Below the pieces are notes generated by a model. It was not told where the DNA came from and did no database searches. It was given only the letters and a program-made list of their open reading frames with translations. Made by a program: the position numbers and the translations under genes. This document shows positions 33,795 through 41,757 of a stretch of 64,000 nucleotides of DNA, piece by piece. Every line of letters begins with the position of its first letter. Position 1 is the stretch's first letter. This DNA is from Halochromatium sp. (GTDB taxonomy: Bacteria; Pseudomonadota; Gammaproteobacteria; Chromatiales; Chromatiaceae), in contig POWB01000013.1 in NCBI GenBank assembly GCA_010912705.1, positions 1 through 64,000 on the forward strand, read 5' to 3'.

Positions 33795-35015
33795 TCAGCT
33801 TAGCCGAGCAGAAAAGAGCGCATTGGGCTGGGCAGTGATGCTCGGCTCAAGCCGCGCGATCCCATAGAAAAAGGGACCCTGGATGCCAGCGACCTCGAAA
33901 CGAATCAGGTTATCGCACCAGTGATAGCAATCTTGCAGGTGATTATGGGCACTATGCGCGGCCGCGGTCAGCGTATATTTTCCTGGTGCTAGATTCATCG
34001 GGAAACGCAACTCTACCACTTGGGTCTCGTCGGCGCGGGCGGTGAGCGGATACTGGAGGAAATGGCTATTGGTGCCGAAGACGTCTTGGCCGAAGCGATC
34101 GCGGATCAGAATGCCGAGGGTGAAGTCATCGATGTTACGGTGTGCGGCGATGTGCAGACGGACAGTCACCGACTCCCCAGCGCTGACGACATCACTCTTG
34201 GAGTCTTCACCCTGCAGCACTGCACCAATGATCTCAAGTGCCAGATTGCCATATCCCACCGACTGTTCAAGCGCGGGGCGCATCGGTTCGTCGTCGTTGA
34301 GATCAGCGATGATCCGGTTGTAGTGATTGACCGCCGCTTCCGGCGTGCCAGAGGCAACGACGCGGCCCTGCTCGAGCACAATGGCTCGATCGCATAGCAC
34401 CTTAATGGCGTTGAGGTCGTGGGAGACGAAGATCAGGCTGCCACCAGCCTTGCGGAAGGCATCGATGCGACGGATACATTTTTGCTGGAAGTGGGCATCG
34501 CCTACTGACAGCGCCTCATCGACCAAGAAGCAGGCGGGGTCGGCATGGATCGCGATCGAGAACGCGAGCCGCATGGCCATGCCCGACGAATAGGTCCGCA
34601 GCGGTTCATGGATGTATTCACCAAGCTCGGAAAAGACGATGATAACCTCGCGTCGCTCGGCGATCTCGGCGCCGGTCATGCCTAGTAGGCGACCATTGCG
34701 CTCAATGTTCTGTAGGCCGCTGAGTCCGGTATCGAAACCGGTGCCAAGCTCGAGCAGACCGGTGAGCTTGCCCTGCAAGCGCAATTCGCCGCTATCAGGT
34801 AGAAGCACGCCCATCAGCAGCTTGAGCAAGGTGGACTTGCCGGCACCGTTGCGGCCGAGGATGCCGAGGGTCTCCCCCGGCTCGATGGCGAAGGAGATGT
34901 CTTGTAGCGCCGTATGCCGCCGATGACGCGGTCGCCGCAGTAGGCTCTCGAGCAGGCGGTCTGAAGGTGTTCGGTAGAGCTTGAAGGTTTTGGTCAGATC
35001 GATCGCTTCGATCAT
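33795..35015 (-). CDS. wzt: Polysaccharide ABC exporter ATPase with C-terminal glycan-binding domain (Wzt)
   Basis: A 406-residue ATPase: Walker A GRNGAGKST (54-62), 'EPLRTYSSGMAMRLAFSIAI' as signature region and FLVDEALSVGD as Walker B. Unlike the other two ATPases in the window, about 140 extra residues follow (about 260-400), including VGYGNLALEIIGAVLQGED, VTVRLHIAAHRNIDDFTLGI and MNLAPGKYTLTAAAHSAHN. This matches the Wzt C-terminal domain that, in E. coli O8/O9a, binds the modified non-reducing end of the finished O-polysaccharide and gates export. Its presence predicts a chain with a terminal cap, for example methyl. The permease gene lies 49 bp upstream. Confidence 0.92.
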   Translation of the reverse strand: MIEAIDLTKTFKLYRTPSDRLLESLLRRPRHRRHTALQDISFAIEPGETLGILGRNGAGKSTLLKLLMGVLLPDSGELRLQGKLTGLLELGTGFDTGLSGLQNIERNGRLLGMTGAEIAERREVIIVFSELGEYIHEPLRTYSSGMAMRLAFSIAIHADPACFLVDEALSVGDAHFQQKCIRRIDAFRKAGGSLIFVSHDLNAIKVLCDRAIVLEQGRVVASGTPEAAVNHYNRIIADLNDDEPMRPALEQSVGYGNLALEIIGAVLQGEDSKSDVVSAGESVTVRLHIAAHRNIDDFTLGILIRDRFGQDVFGTNSHFLQYPLTARADETQVVELRFPMNLAPGKYTLTAAAHSAHNHLQDCYHWCDNLIRFEVAGIQGPFFYGIARLEPSITAQPNALFSARLS

Positions 35016-35064
35016 AGCGTTTGAGAGCCTGTTGATAATGCGCGGGCGCTGAACGCGAACGAGA

Positions 35065-35832
35065 TTAGATCAGGTCGCGGATATCACGCTCGAGCCGACT
35101 GAACAGCCAGCGTCCGAGCGCGAACAGCAGCAGCGCAACGAGCGCCAGCAGCAGCAATCCCAGCGGTTGTGGGTTGCTGTTGAGCAGGATGACGGCATGG
35201 TAGGCATCGATGACTGGAAACATCGGGTTGAGCTGTAACCAAGGCTGCATGGCCTCTGGAATGATGTCGATGACATAGACAATCGGGGTCAGCCAGAACC
35301 AGAGCTGCAGCACCACGGTGACCAGCTCGCGGATGTCACGTAGAAATACGCCTAAGATCGCGAGCACCATGCCTAGGGCGTAGGCGAAGCCTTGCTGGAG
35401 GGTAAAGATCAGCGGTATCCAAAGAAACTGGAGACTGATCGGATGTTCAATAAGGGCGAGGAAGGCGAGGAAAAAGCCCATCGAGATCAGGAACACAATG
35501 CTATCACTCAAGACGATCGATAGTGGCAGCCCCCAGAGCGCTAGCCGGACCTTGGTGATCAGATGGGCCTTGTCGATGAAGGCGGTGGTGGTGCGGGTCA
35601 GTGTCGAGGCAAAGGCAATCCAGCCGAGCAGCCCCGCGATCAGATAGACGCTATAGCTAAAGCTGCCGCTGATCTCAGGCAGACGCGCACCCATGATCTG
35701 CGAGAAGACCAGGATGAACACCAGCATGTTGACCAGCGGCTGGATGAAGGTCCAGAGCCCGCCAAGGACCGAGCCAGCGTAGCGATCGACGAGGTCTTGG
35801 CGGGTAAACTGAAGGATCAGCGCAAGGTTCAT
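35065..35832 (-). CDS. wzm: Polysaccharide ABC exporter permease (Wzm-like)
   Basis: A 255-residue ABC-2 permease with about six membrane helices. It opens 'LALILQFTRQDLVDRYAGSV' (the amphipathic interface helix) and LGGLWTFIQPLVNMLVFILV. Later come FLRDIRELVTVVLQLWFWLTP (read in pieces) and NPMFPVIDAYHAVILL. It pairs with the ATPase gene 49 bp downstream. Its ATG overlaps the stop codon of the upstream DUF4214/beta-helix gene (ATGA). It is a more distant paralogue of the other two permeases and lacks their shared YRWRIAYWV ending. Confidence 0.92.
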   Translation of the reverse strand: MNLALILQFTRQDLVDRYAGSVLGGLWTFIQPLVNMLVFILVFSQIMGARLPEISGSFSYSVYLIAGLLGWIAFASTLTRTTTAFIDKAHLITKVRLALWGLPLSIVLSDSIVFLISMGFFLAFLALIEHPISLQFLWIPLIFTLQQGFAYALGMVLAILGVFLRDIRELVTVVLQLWFWLTPIVYVIDIIPEAMQPWLQLNPMFPVIDAYHAVILLNSNPQPLGLLLLALVALLLFALGRWLFSRLERDIRDLI

Positions 35833-38567
35833 GGTCCGCAGAGCGGGCCGTTGCCGCCAAGATCTTGCAGGCTAGCGTGATTGGTGCAGCTTCCTGAAAT
35901 ACTGGAGCGGCTAACGCTGATGGTGCCAAAGTTGACGAAGGCTTCCCCATCAGCGGCCGTGTTACCAGTGATGTTGGTACCAATCACCTCGATCAAGCCA
36001 CTCGTATTATTGTTCGCAAAACCGCCACCAGCAAAAACGCTGCTGTTCCCGCTCAAGGTACTGTCGATGAGCTGCACTGTACCGCGGTCGTTGAGCAGCC
36101 CGCCACCGAAGCTTGAGCCCGCGGTCGCTTGATTATTCTGCACGAGTGTCCGCTCGAGGCGGGTCAGACAGCCATTGCTGTTGCTGAGGCCGCCACCGTT
36201 GCCCGATTGGTTGCCGCTGATTTGGGCATCCTGGATGGTCAGATCACCACCATTACAGATGATGCCACCGGCTTGCTGTGGGCTACTGTTGTTGGACACG
36301 ACCCCGCCGCTGATGGTCGCGCTCCCTTCATTGGTCAAACCACCACCGTTGACACCTGTGACGTGATTGCCATCCAGCGTCACGGTCACCAGCTCCAGCG
36401 TGGCGCCTGCCGTGTTATAGAGGCCGCCGCCACTGGTGCGCGCGGTGTTATCGGCAATCCGACCGTTCTGCACGACCAAACGACCATCGCGGTCATTGAC
36501 GATGCCGCCCCCGATTCCATCCGTGGCCTGGTTGGATTCGATCTGGTTGTCGACCAAGGTCATCTGGCCACCAAGGTAATTGCCGATGGCGCCGGCGTTG
36601 GCAGAGCTGTTCGCCGTCACTCTGACCGATTCGAGTCGCACCACACCGAGGTTGGAGGCCAGGGCCCCGCCATGCACAGGTGCGGTATTCTGCGTCAGCG
36701 AGCCCCCGATCATGGTCAGGTTGCCTTCATTGGAGATGCCGCCGCCATAGTTCTGACCCGCCCTGTTGGACTGAATGTCGACGTTGGTCAGGGTCAGCCT
36801 GGTTGCTCGATCATTGTAGATCGCGCCGCCACTGAGATCGGCGACGTTGCTGGAGAATCGAGTCTCGCTGAGATCGACTTGGCTGCCAGCAATGATCAGC
36901 AGCGCACCGCCGAAGCCCGGCGCAGTGTCGCCGGGGAGCTGAGTGGCATCGTGGCCGTTGGCGCGGTTGTTTTCCAGAATACTGTTGCGCAGGGTTAGTG
37001 GACCGTTCGTCTCGATCGCGCCACCACCCTCGCCAAAGGCGATATTGTTGCGCAGGGTACAGCCATCCAAGGTCATCGTGCCTGCATAATTGAATAGGCC
37101 GCCGCCACCGCCGAGATCAAGTCCGGTGGCGCTGTTATTGGCGATGGTACAGTCTCTAAAGCTTGCCTGGCCGCCTTCCTGAGAGGCGACAGCGCCACCA
37201 TCGTTGGCGGCATTGCGCAGCAGCTCAGTGGTGCGCAGCTCGAGGCTGCCGACGTTGTAGAGGCCGCCACCCGCGGCACCTGCCATGTTGTCACTGATCT
37301 CGGAGGCGATGATGGTCAGGGTGCCGGCGGAGTAGAGCCCCCCACCGCTGTTGTGTGCGCCATTGCCGCTGATGAGGCTGCCATCGACGGTCAAGGTGCC
37401 GGTACCCTCGTTCCAGGCACCACCGCCATAACCGGTTGGTCCGGCATCGGGTATCGCGTCATTGTTGCGCAGCTCGCTGTTCTTGAGGATGAGCGTGCCG
37501 CGATTGAGGATGGCGCCACCATTGAAGCCAGTATTCTCGGTGAGGGTGACGCGCTTGAGTTCCAGCAGACCGCTGTTGAAGACAGCTCCGCCGTAGGCGC
37601 TGAAGCCGCCACTGAGCTTAAGGTCCGTGACCAGCGCGCCGTGGCCGCTGACACCAGCGCGTACCTCGAGCAGACGGGTCCAGCCGCCACCATCGAGCAG
37701 GGTCGCCGTGGCGCCAGCGCCCTGGAGATGCACGGGCTCGGTGATCTCGAGATCCTGGTAGTCGTCAGCCTGATCCGCCGGACCGTTGAGGGTCAGCGCG
37801 TAGAGCCCGGCAGGAATCTGCACGAGGTCGTAGCCGGGGCTCCGATTGGCCGCCATCAGTGCTTCGCGCAGCGAACAGTCGCTATCACAGGAGCCATCGG
37901 CGGTATCCACTGCCTTTGTTACCTGAAAGCTGTGCTGGTAGCTCGGCATCGCAGCGATTAATTGATCGACCGCCTGTAGCGCAGGGATGACCGTTGCCGC
38001 AGCCGAAGTCACTGGCGTTACCAGGCCTTTCAAGGTCTCGGCCGGGACATCGGCCTCCGGGCCAAACCGTTGCTCGAGACGACTGATGTAGTGGCGCGAG
38101 ACCTCGAGTCGATTCTCGACGGTGAGGGCATCCTCATTGGCGGCACCGAAGATCACATCGAGAGCAATGGTCTGCAGGGTTGCCTCGCCTGAGCCGAGGC
38201 GATCGACATAGAACGCTAGGCCGGCAGGCTCGGCAGGGCGACCAAGTAGCTGTTGGTAGAGTCCGTCGACTAGGGCCTCGTTAGATAACGCCCCGTAGCG
38301 CTCGCGAAACTCGCGTGAATCGCCAAAGGCCTGGATGATCGCGTCCAGACTCCCGCCCGCGGCATCAAGCTGCTGGCTCCAGTAAGCCAGTCCGGCAGGA
38401 TCACCTGGTCGGCCGTAATAGGCAAGATAAGCCTGCTGCACCAGATCTTCTGTGGGTGAGAATGCTCGCGCTGAAGCGGTAGAGCCCCAGACCAAGAGTG
38501 CCATGCAAATGCTCAATGGCAGCATGGACCACCACCATCGGCCGCGACACAAACGGGAACGGGGCAT
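35829..38567 (-). CDS. Secreted DUF4214 / CSLREA / right-handed beta-helix surface protein
   Basis: About 912 residues from the ATG at 38567, which has an AGGAGA ribosome site. A signal peptide (MLPLSICMALLVWGSTASA, after a basic stretch) is followed by DUF4214: VQQAYLAYYGRPGDPAGLAY and PAEPAGLAFYVDRLGSGEA. Near residue 240 is a CSLREA motif (DSDCSLREALMAANRSPG). The rest is a long parallel beta-helix of irregular rungs of the form GGGLYN.G.L.......N.A..GGA, similar to polymorphic outer membrane or pectate-lyase-like solenoids. Such proteins act as adhesins or glycan-binding surface fibres. The stop overlaps the exporter permease start by 4 bp, an unusual coupling between a surface protein and a Wzm-type subunit. 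Confidence 0.87.
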   Translation of the reverse strand: MPRSRLCRGRWWWSMLPLSICMALLVWGSTASARAFSPTEDLVQQAYLAYYGRPGDPAGLAYWSQQLDAAGGSLDAIIQAFGDSREFRERYGALSNEALVDGLYQQLLGRPAEPAGLAFYVDRLGSGEATLQTIALDVIFGAANEDALTVENRLEVSRHYISRLEQRFGPEADVPAETLKGLVTPVTSAAATVIPALQAVDQLIAAMPSYQHSFQVTKAVDTADGSCDSDCSLREALMAANRSPGYDLVQIPAGLYALTLNGPADQADDYQDLEITEPVHLQGAGATATLLDGGGWTRLLEVRAGVSGHGALVTDLKLSGGFSAYGGAVFNSGLLELKRVTLTENTGFNGGAILNRGTLILKNSELRNNDAIPDAGPTGYGGGAWNEGTGTLTVDGSLISGNGAHNSGGGLYSAGTLTIIASEISDNMAGAAGGGLYNVGSLELRTTELLRNAANDGGAVASQEGGQASFRDCTIANNSATGLDLGGGGGLFNYAGTMTLDGCTLRNNIAFGEGGGAIETNGPLTLRNSILENNRANGHDATQLPGDTAPGFGGALLIIAGSQVDLSETRFSSNVADLSGGAIYNDRATRLTLTNVDIQSNRAGQNYGGGISNEGNLTMIGGSLTQNTAPVHGGALASNLGVVRLESVRVTANSSANAGAIGNYLGGQMTLVDNQIESNQATDGIGGGIVNDRDGRLVVQNGRIADNTARTSGGGLYNTAGATLELVTVTLDGNHVTGVNGGGLTNEGSATISGGVVSNNSSPQQAGGIICNGGDLTIQDAQISGNQSGNGGGLSNSNGCLTRLERTLVQNNQATAGSSFGGGLLNDRGTVQLIDSTLSGNSSVFAGGGFANNNTSGLIEVIGTNITGNTAADGEAFVNFGTISVSRSSISGSCTNHASLQDLGGNGPLCGP

Positions 38568-38733
38568 GGTTCTTCTCCTGCGATGACACTTTAGACAACT
38601 CAACGGCTGTGCCAATCTGCACTGCCAGCTTGCTCTGCTTGCTTGCTCAGGCTAGTTTAACGGCGCTCGCACAAGGTTTCCATCTGCCGCCAAGCACTGG
38701 AGGATCGATTCTGGAAACAACAGGAATGGCTCT
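38568..38733. promoter_or_regulatory. Divergent intergenic region
   Basis: This 166-bp gap separates the long minus-strand block from the plus-strand acyltransferase and must hold the promoters for both, unless each is read from further away. I could not identify convincing -35/-10 pairs. The Shine-Dalgarno AGGAGA for the minus gene lies just right of 38567. Confidence 0.35.
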
Positions 38734-40776
38734 GTGGTAGCAGCGGCACGGATGGATACTAGACACTACATCCCCAGCATCGACGGCCTCCGCGCGGTAG
38801 CCGTGTTGGCGGTGATGCTCTATCACCTAGACCCCCAGCTGCTACCCGGCGGCTTTACCGGCGTCGACGTCTTTTTTGTGATCTCTGGCTATGTCGTCAG
38901 TGCTTCGCTCGCGCGCGATCAGGCACGCGGCTTCCTCGGCTTCACGCTAGGCTTCTACGCGCGGCGCATCCTGCGCATCTTCCCAGCACTGATCGTCTGC
39001 CTGCTGCTGGTGACCCTGCTCAGCACCGTGCTGATCCCGCAAGCCTGGCTCAGCGACAGCAGCGACAAGACCGGGTTATTTGCCTTCTTTGGCATCAGCA
39101 ACATCGCGCTGGTCTTGTTCAACGACGGTTACTTCTCGCCGCGTGTCGAGTTCAACCCTTTTACGCATACCTGGTCGTTGGGGGTCGAGGAGCAGTTTTA
39201 TCTCCTCTTTCCGCTGATCGTCTTCGTCTGGCTGCATTTCCGCACGCGGCCGGGGTGGGTCGGCTTCAGCGCCGAGGCCTTGCTCGCGGGGCTCATGGTC
39301 ACCTCCTTGGCCATTGCCTGGTGGCTGACACCACGCCATCCTGATTGGGCCTTCTATCTGCTGCCGACCCGGTTTTGGGAACTCGCCGCTGGTGGGCTGT
39401 TGTTCAAGCTGCATCATCGAGGCGCCTGCTTAGCGCAGACTGCCTTCTCGCGGGCAGGGCTGCTGATCGCCGGGCTTGGGCTAATCGGGTTTGCCCTAGG
39501 CTGGTCGGAGAAGACTGCATTCCCCTTCCCTTGGGCGATTCCAGCAGTCCTGGGAACGGTACTGACGATCGCCGCCGTTGCCGTATCGCAAGCGCGTGCG
39601 ACAGAGCCGCGTCCTTGGCTGCAGCGACTGTTGGAGCAACCACTTGCCCTGCACATCGGCAAGACCTCCTACTCGCTCTATCTGTGGCATTGGCCGGTCT
39701 ATGTGCTGATGCGCTGGACCCTGGGACTGGAGCCCGGCTGGCGGTGGCTGTTGGCCGTCGGCTTGACCTTTCTGCTGGCCGAGGCCTCGTATCGGTTTGT
39801 CGAAATTCCGGTTCGGCGTAATGCCTGGAGCCGCCGGCAACCGCCTTGGCTAACGGTCGGCATCGGGCTGGCAACGATAGGGCTCGCCTTCTGGATCGCA
39901 GACCAGACCATAGAGGCCAGACCCCAGCTCAGTCTCAGTGTGACCCGAGATCAGCAGACCTGGTACCCCGAGCCTTGGCCGAGTCACACCGAGCGCCAAG
40001 CGCCAGACTTTAGCCAGCGTCAGTTATTTGCCATAGGCGACTCACATGTTGGCGCCTATAGTACGATGCTGCAGCAGCTCGCCGATGCCCATGGGGTCAA
40101 ACTTTGGATGCACTCCATCGCAGCCTGCCCAGTGGCGAGCCTGATCAGCGATATGGAGGCGGCCGGGCCTGCCTGTGTGAACGAAGTTGAGCGTAACCTG
40201 CAGCAGATCGAAGCGCAGGCACAGCCTGGAGATATTGTCTTCCTCGCCTCACTGCGGATGCATCGCTTTTCAGATCAGTTTAAACGCTTCCGGCACGACC
40301 TGGTGCTCAAGATCAGAGACAGCGCTGAGGCCGACGCAAAACGCCAACGCGCGCTCGAAGAGACCAGTGCGCTCATCGAGCGTCTCCAGGCTCAAGGACT
40401 CCATGTCATCATCGATGCACCGAAGCCCGTCTTCCGATCCCCGCCCTTCCGTTGCGCGGATTGGTTCAATCGCCACAACCCGATCTGCAGGCAGGGTCTG
40501 ACGATGCCGCGTGCCGAGCTGCTTGAGCACCGGGCGGCCGTGATGCGCTCGCTGCAGAGATTACAGACGCATTTCTCGGATCTCCTAGTCTGGGACCCCT
40601 TCCCGATCCTCTGTCCTGGTGAGACCTGCTCGGCCTTCGATGGCGAGCAACCGCTGTTCTTCGATGCGGACCATCTAAGCGGTTACGGTAATACATTACT
40701 GTATCCGTCCTTTTTCTCACTGTTGAGTAAGATCTGGTCGATCGAGGAGGCTGGTGAGGAGGCTAGCGACGGGTGA
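38734..40776 (+). CDS. Acyltransferase-3 / SGNH O-acyltransferase (OafA-like)
   Basis: A 680-residue fusion. Residues about 8-395 are the multi-helix acyltransferase-3 domain: YIPSIDGLRAVAVLAVMLYH, PGGFTGVDVFFVISGYVVSA and 'HTWSLGVEEQFYLLFPLIVF'. Residues about 415-680 are a periplasmic SGNH hydrolase-like domain with FAIGDSHVGAYST (block I) and FFDADHLSGYGNTLL (block V, Asp and His). In OafA-type enzymes the membrane part passes an acetyl group across the membrane and the SGNH part transfers it to O-antigen or peptidoglycan sugars. The start may be the GTG at 38734 (AGGAA upstream) or the ATG at 38752. It begins a plus-strand block divergent from the beta-helix gene. Confidence 0.93.
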   Translation: MVAAARMDTRHYIPSIDGLRAVAVLAVMLYHLDPQLLPGGFTGVDVFFVISGYVVSASLARDQARGFLGFTLGFYARRILRIFPALIVCLLLVTLLSTVLIPQAWLSDSSDKTGLFAFFGISNIALVLFNDGYFSPRVEFNPFTHTWSLGVEEQFYLLFPLIVFVWLHFRTRPGWVGFSAEALLAGLMVTSLAIAWWLTPRHPDWAFYLLPTRFWELAAGGLLFKLHHRGACLAQTAFSRAGLLIAGLGLIGFALGWSEKTAFPFPWAIPAVLGTVLTIAAVAVSQARATEPRPWLQRLLEQPLALHIGKTSYSLYLWHWPVYVLMRWTLGLEPGWRWLLAVGLTFLLAEASYRFVEIPVRRNAWSRRQPPWLTVGIGLATIGLAFWIADQTIEARPQLSLSVTRDQQTWYPEPWPSHTERQAPDFSQRQLFAIGDSHVGAYSTMLQQLADAHGVKLWMHSIAACPVASLISDMEAAGPACVNEVERNLQQIEAQAQPGDIVFLASLRMHRFSDQFKRFRHDLVLKIRDSAEADAKRQRALEETSALIERLQAQGLHVIIDAPKPVFRSPPFRCADWFNRHNPICRQGLTMPRAELLEHRAAVMRSLQRLQTHFSDLLVWDPFPILCPGETCSAFDGEQPLFFDADHLSGYGNTLLYPSFFSLLSKIWSIEEAGEEASDG

Positions 40777-40982
40777 GCATCATTCGGTTTGGAGGAGGAA
40801 CCTGAACGCGTATACCCTCACTAGCCTGCCTTGTCGAGGCCTTCCGGCTTTGTCGCATTGCAAACCTAACGATGTTTTCTATACTTAACATGCCAGTCAA
40901 TGTAGCCCCTATTAGGGGGGTATCTGATTCTACAGGCGTCTCAGTCGTCGAAGTTTCCGGGTAAAACCAGACGCCATCATGA

Positions 40983-41675
40983 TTGGAGTACATTATGGCT
41001 AGACTAGCCGATCCCCGTGGCTCTTCAGCGCAAGACCTCTTTACCGACACGGACCAGTCCAATTTTCGATACCGACCTCGGAGCCGCGAGTGTTACAATA
41101 ATGTAGCGTTGTCAAAGGAGCGGCTCCTGCATTTTGGTTTCTCCTTACTCTTCATCGTCTGCTATGGCGCCACAGCAAGCTTGGCAGTCGCTGAACAAAC
41201 CTGCAAGTACGACAGCATCCGTGCGACCGCACCTGCTAGTCGTTTTGCCGACAACGGCAACGGCACCGTAACCGACAAGGTCACAGGCTTGCAGTGGAAG
41301 CGATGCGCCGAAGGACGCAGTTGGGATGCGCGGAGCAACGCTTGCACGGGTAACCTGCTCCCAATGCCATGGCCAGTAGCGCTTGAGCACAGCACTGCAG
41401 TTGAGTACGCCGGACATGATGACTGGCGCATCCCGAACTACTCCGAGCTCAGCTCAATCGTCGAGCGCGCTTGTCATTGGCCAGCGTTCAATATCGATGT
41501 CTTCCCGACAGCCGCTCTAGAACTCAGGGACCGTCACCGCTACTGGACTTCATCCCCTGCGCCGCTTGGCGGCCAGCAGGGCTATATCTGGACGATGCTA
41601 GTGGATAACGGTGTCCTTCAGTCATGGGGAATGGGCGCGGCCGAGGCCAGTTTGCTGGTGAGAGGTAGCCCTTAA
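40983..41675 (+). CDS. Exported DUF1566 protein
   Basis: A 230-residue open frame. The first about 45 residues look non-conserved, and a signal-like hydrophobic stretch (LLHFGFSLLFIVCYGATASL) precedes AVAEQTCKY, so the true start may be a TTG or another codon nearer 41110. The mature part has the DUF1566 features RFADNGNGTVTDKVTGLQWK, HDDWRIPNYSELSSIVERAC and HRYWTSSPAP, a Trp-rich fold resembling Lcl adhesins. It ends with the usual EASLLVRGSP. It is a single-domain relative of the two larger DUF1566 proteins of this window. The gap from the acyltransferase is 206 bp and shows no other gene. Confidence 0.8.
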   Translation: MEYIMARLADPRGSSAQDLFTDTDQSNFRYRPRSRECYNNVALSKERLLHFGFSLLFIVCYGATASLAVAEQTCKYDSIRATAPASRFADNGNGTVTDKVTGLQWKRCAEGRSWDARSNACTGNLLPMPWPVALEHSTAVEYAGHDDWRIPNYSELSSIVERACHWPAFNIDVFPTAALELRDRHRYWTSSPAPLGGQQGYIWTMLVDNGVLQSWGMGAAEASLLVRGSP

Positions 41676-41757
41676 CCAAAAAGAAGTCAACACTCAATAA
41701 ATCACCGAATGTAACTCGGTCTATTTAAGGAACTGAATCCCCGAGTTTCGAATCGGG

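Noticed and set aside
36129..36998. 289-codon plus-strand frame opposite the beta-helix protein
   Set aside because: Shadow of the repetitive solenoid coding sequence.
38401..38622. 73-codon minus-strand frame at the start of the beta-helix gene
   Set aside because: It overlaps the signal peptide and DUF4214 coding sequence in another frame and has no features.
40777..40982. Gap after the acyltransferase examined for a terminator or small gene
   Set aside because: No stem followed by a T-tract on the plus strand and no convincing short frame.
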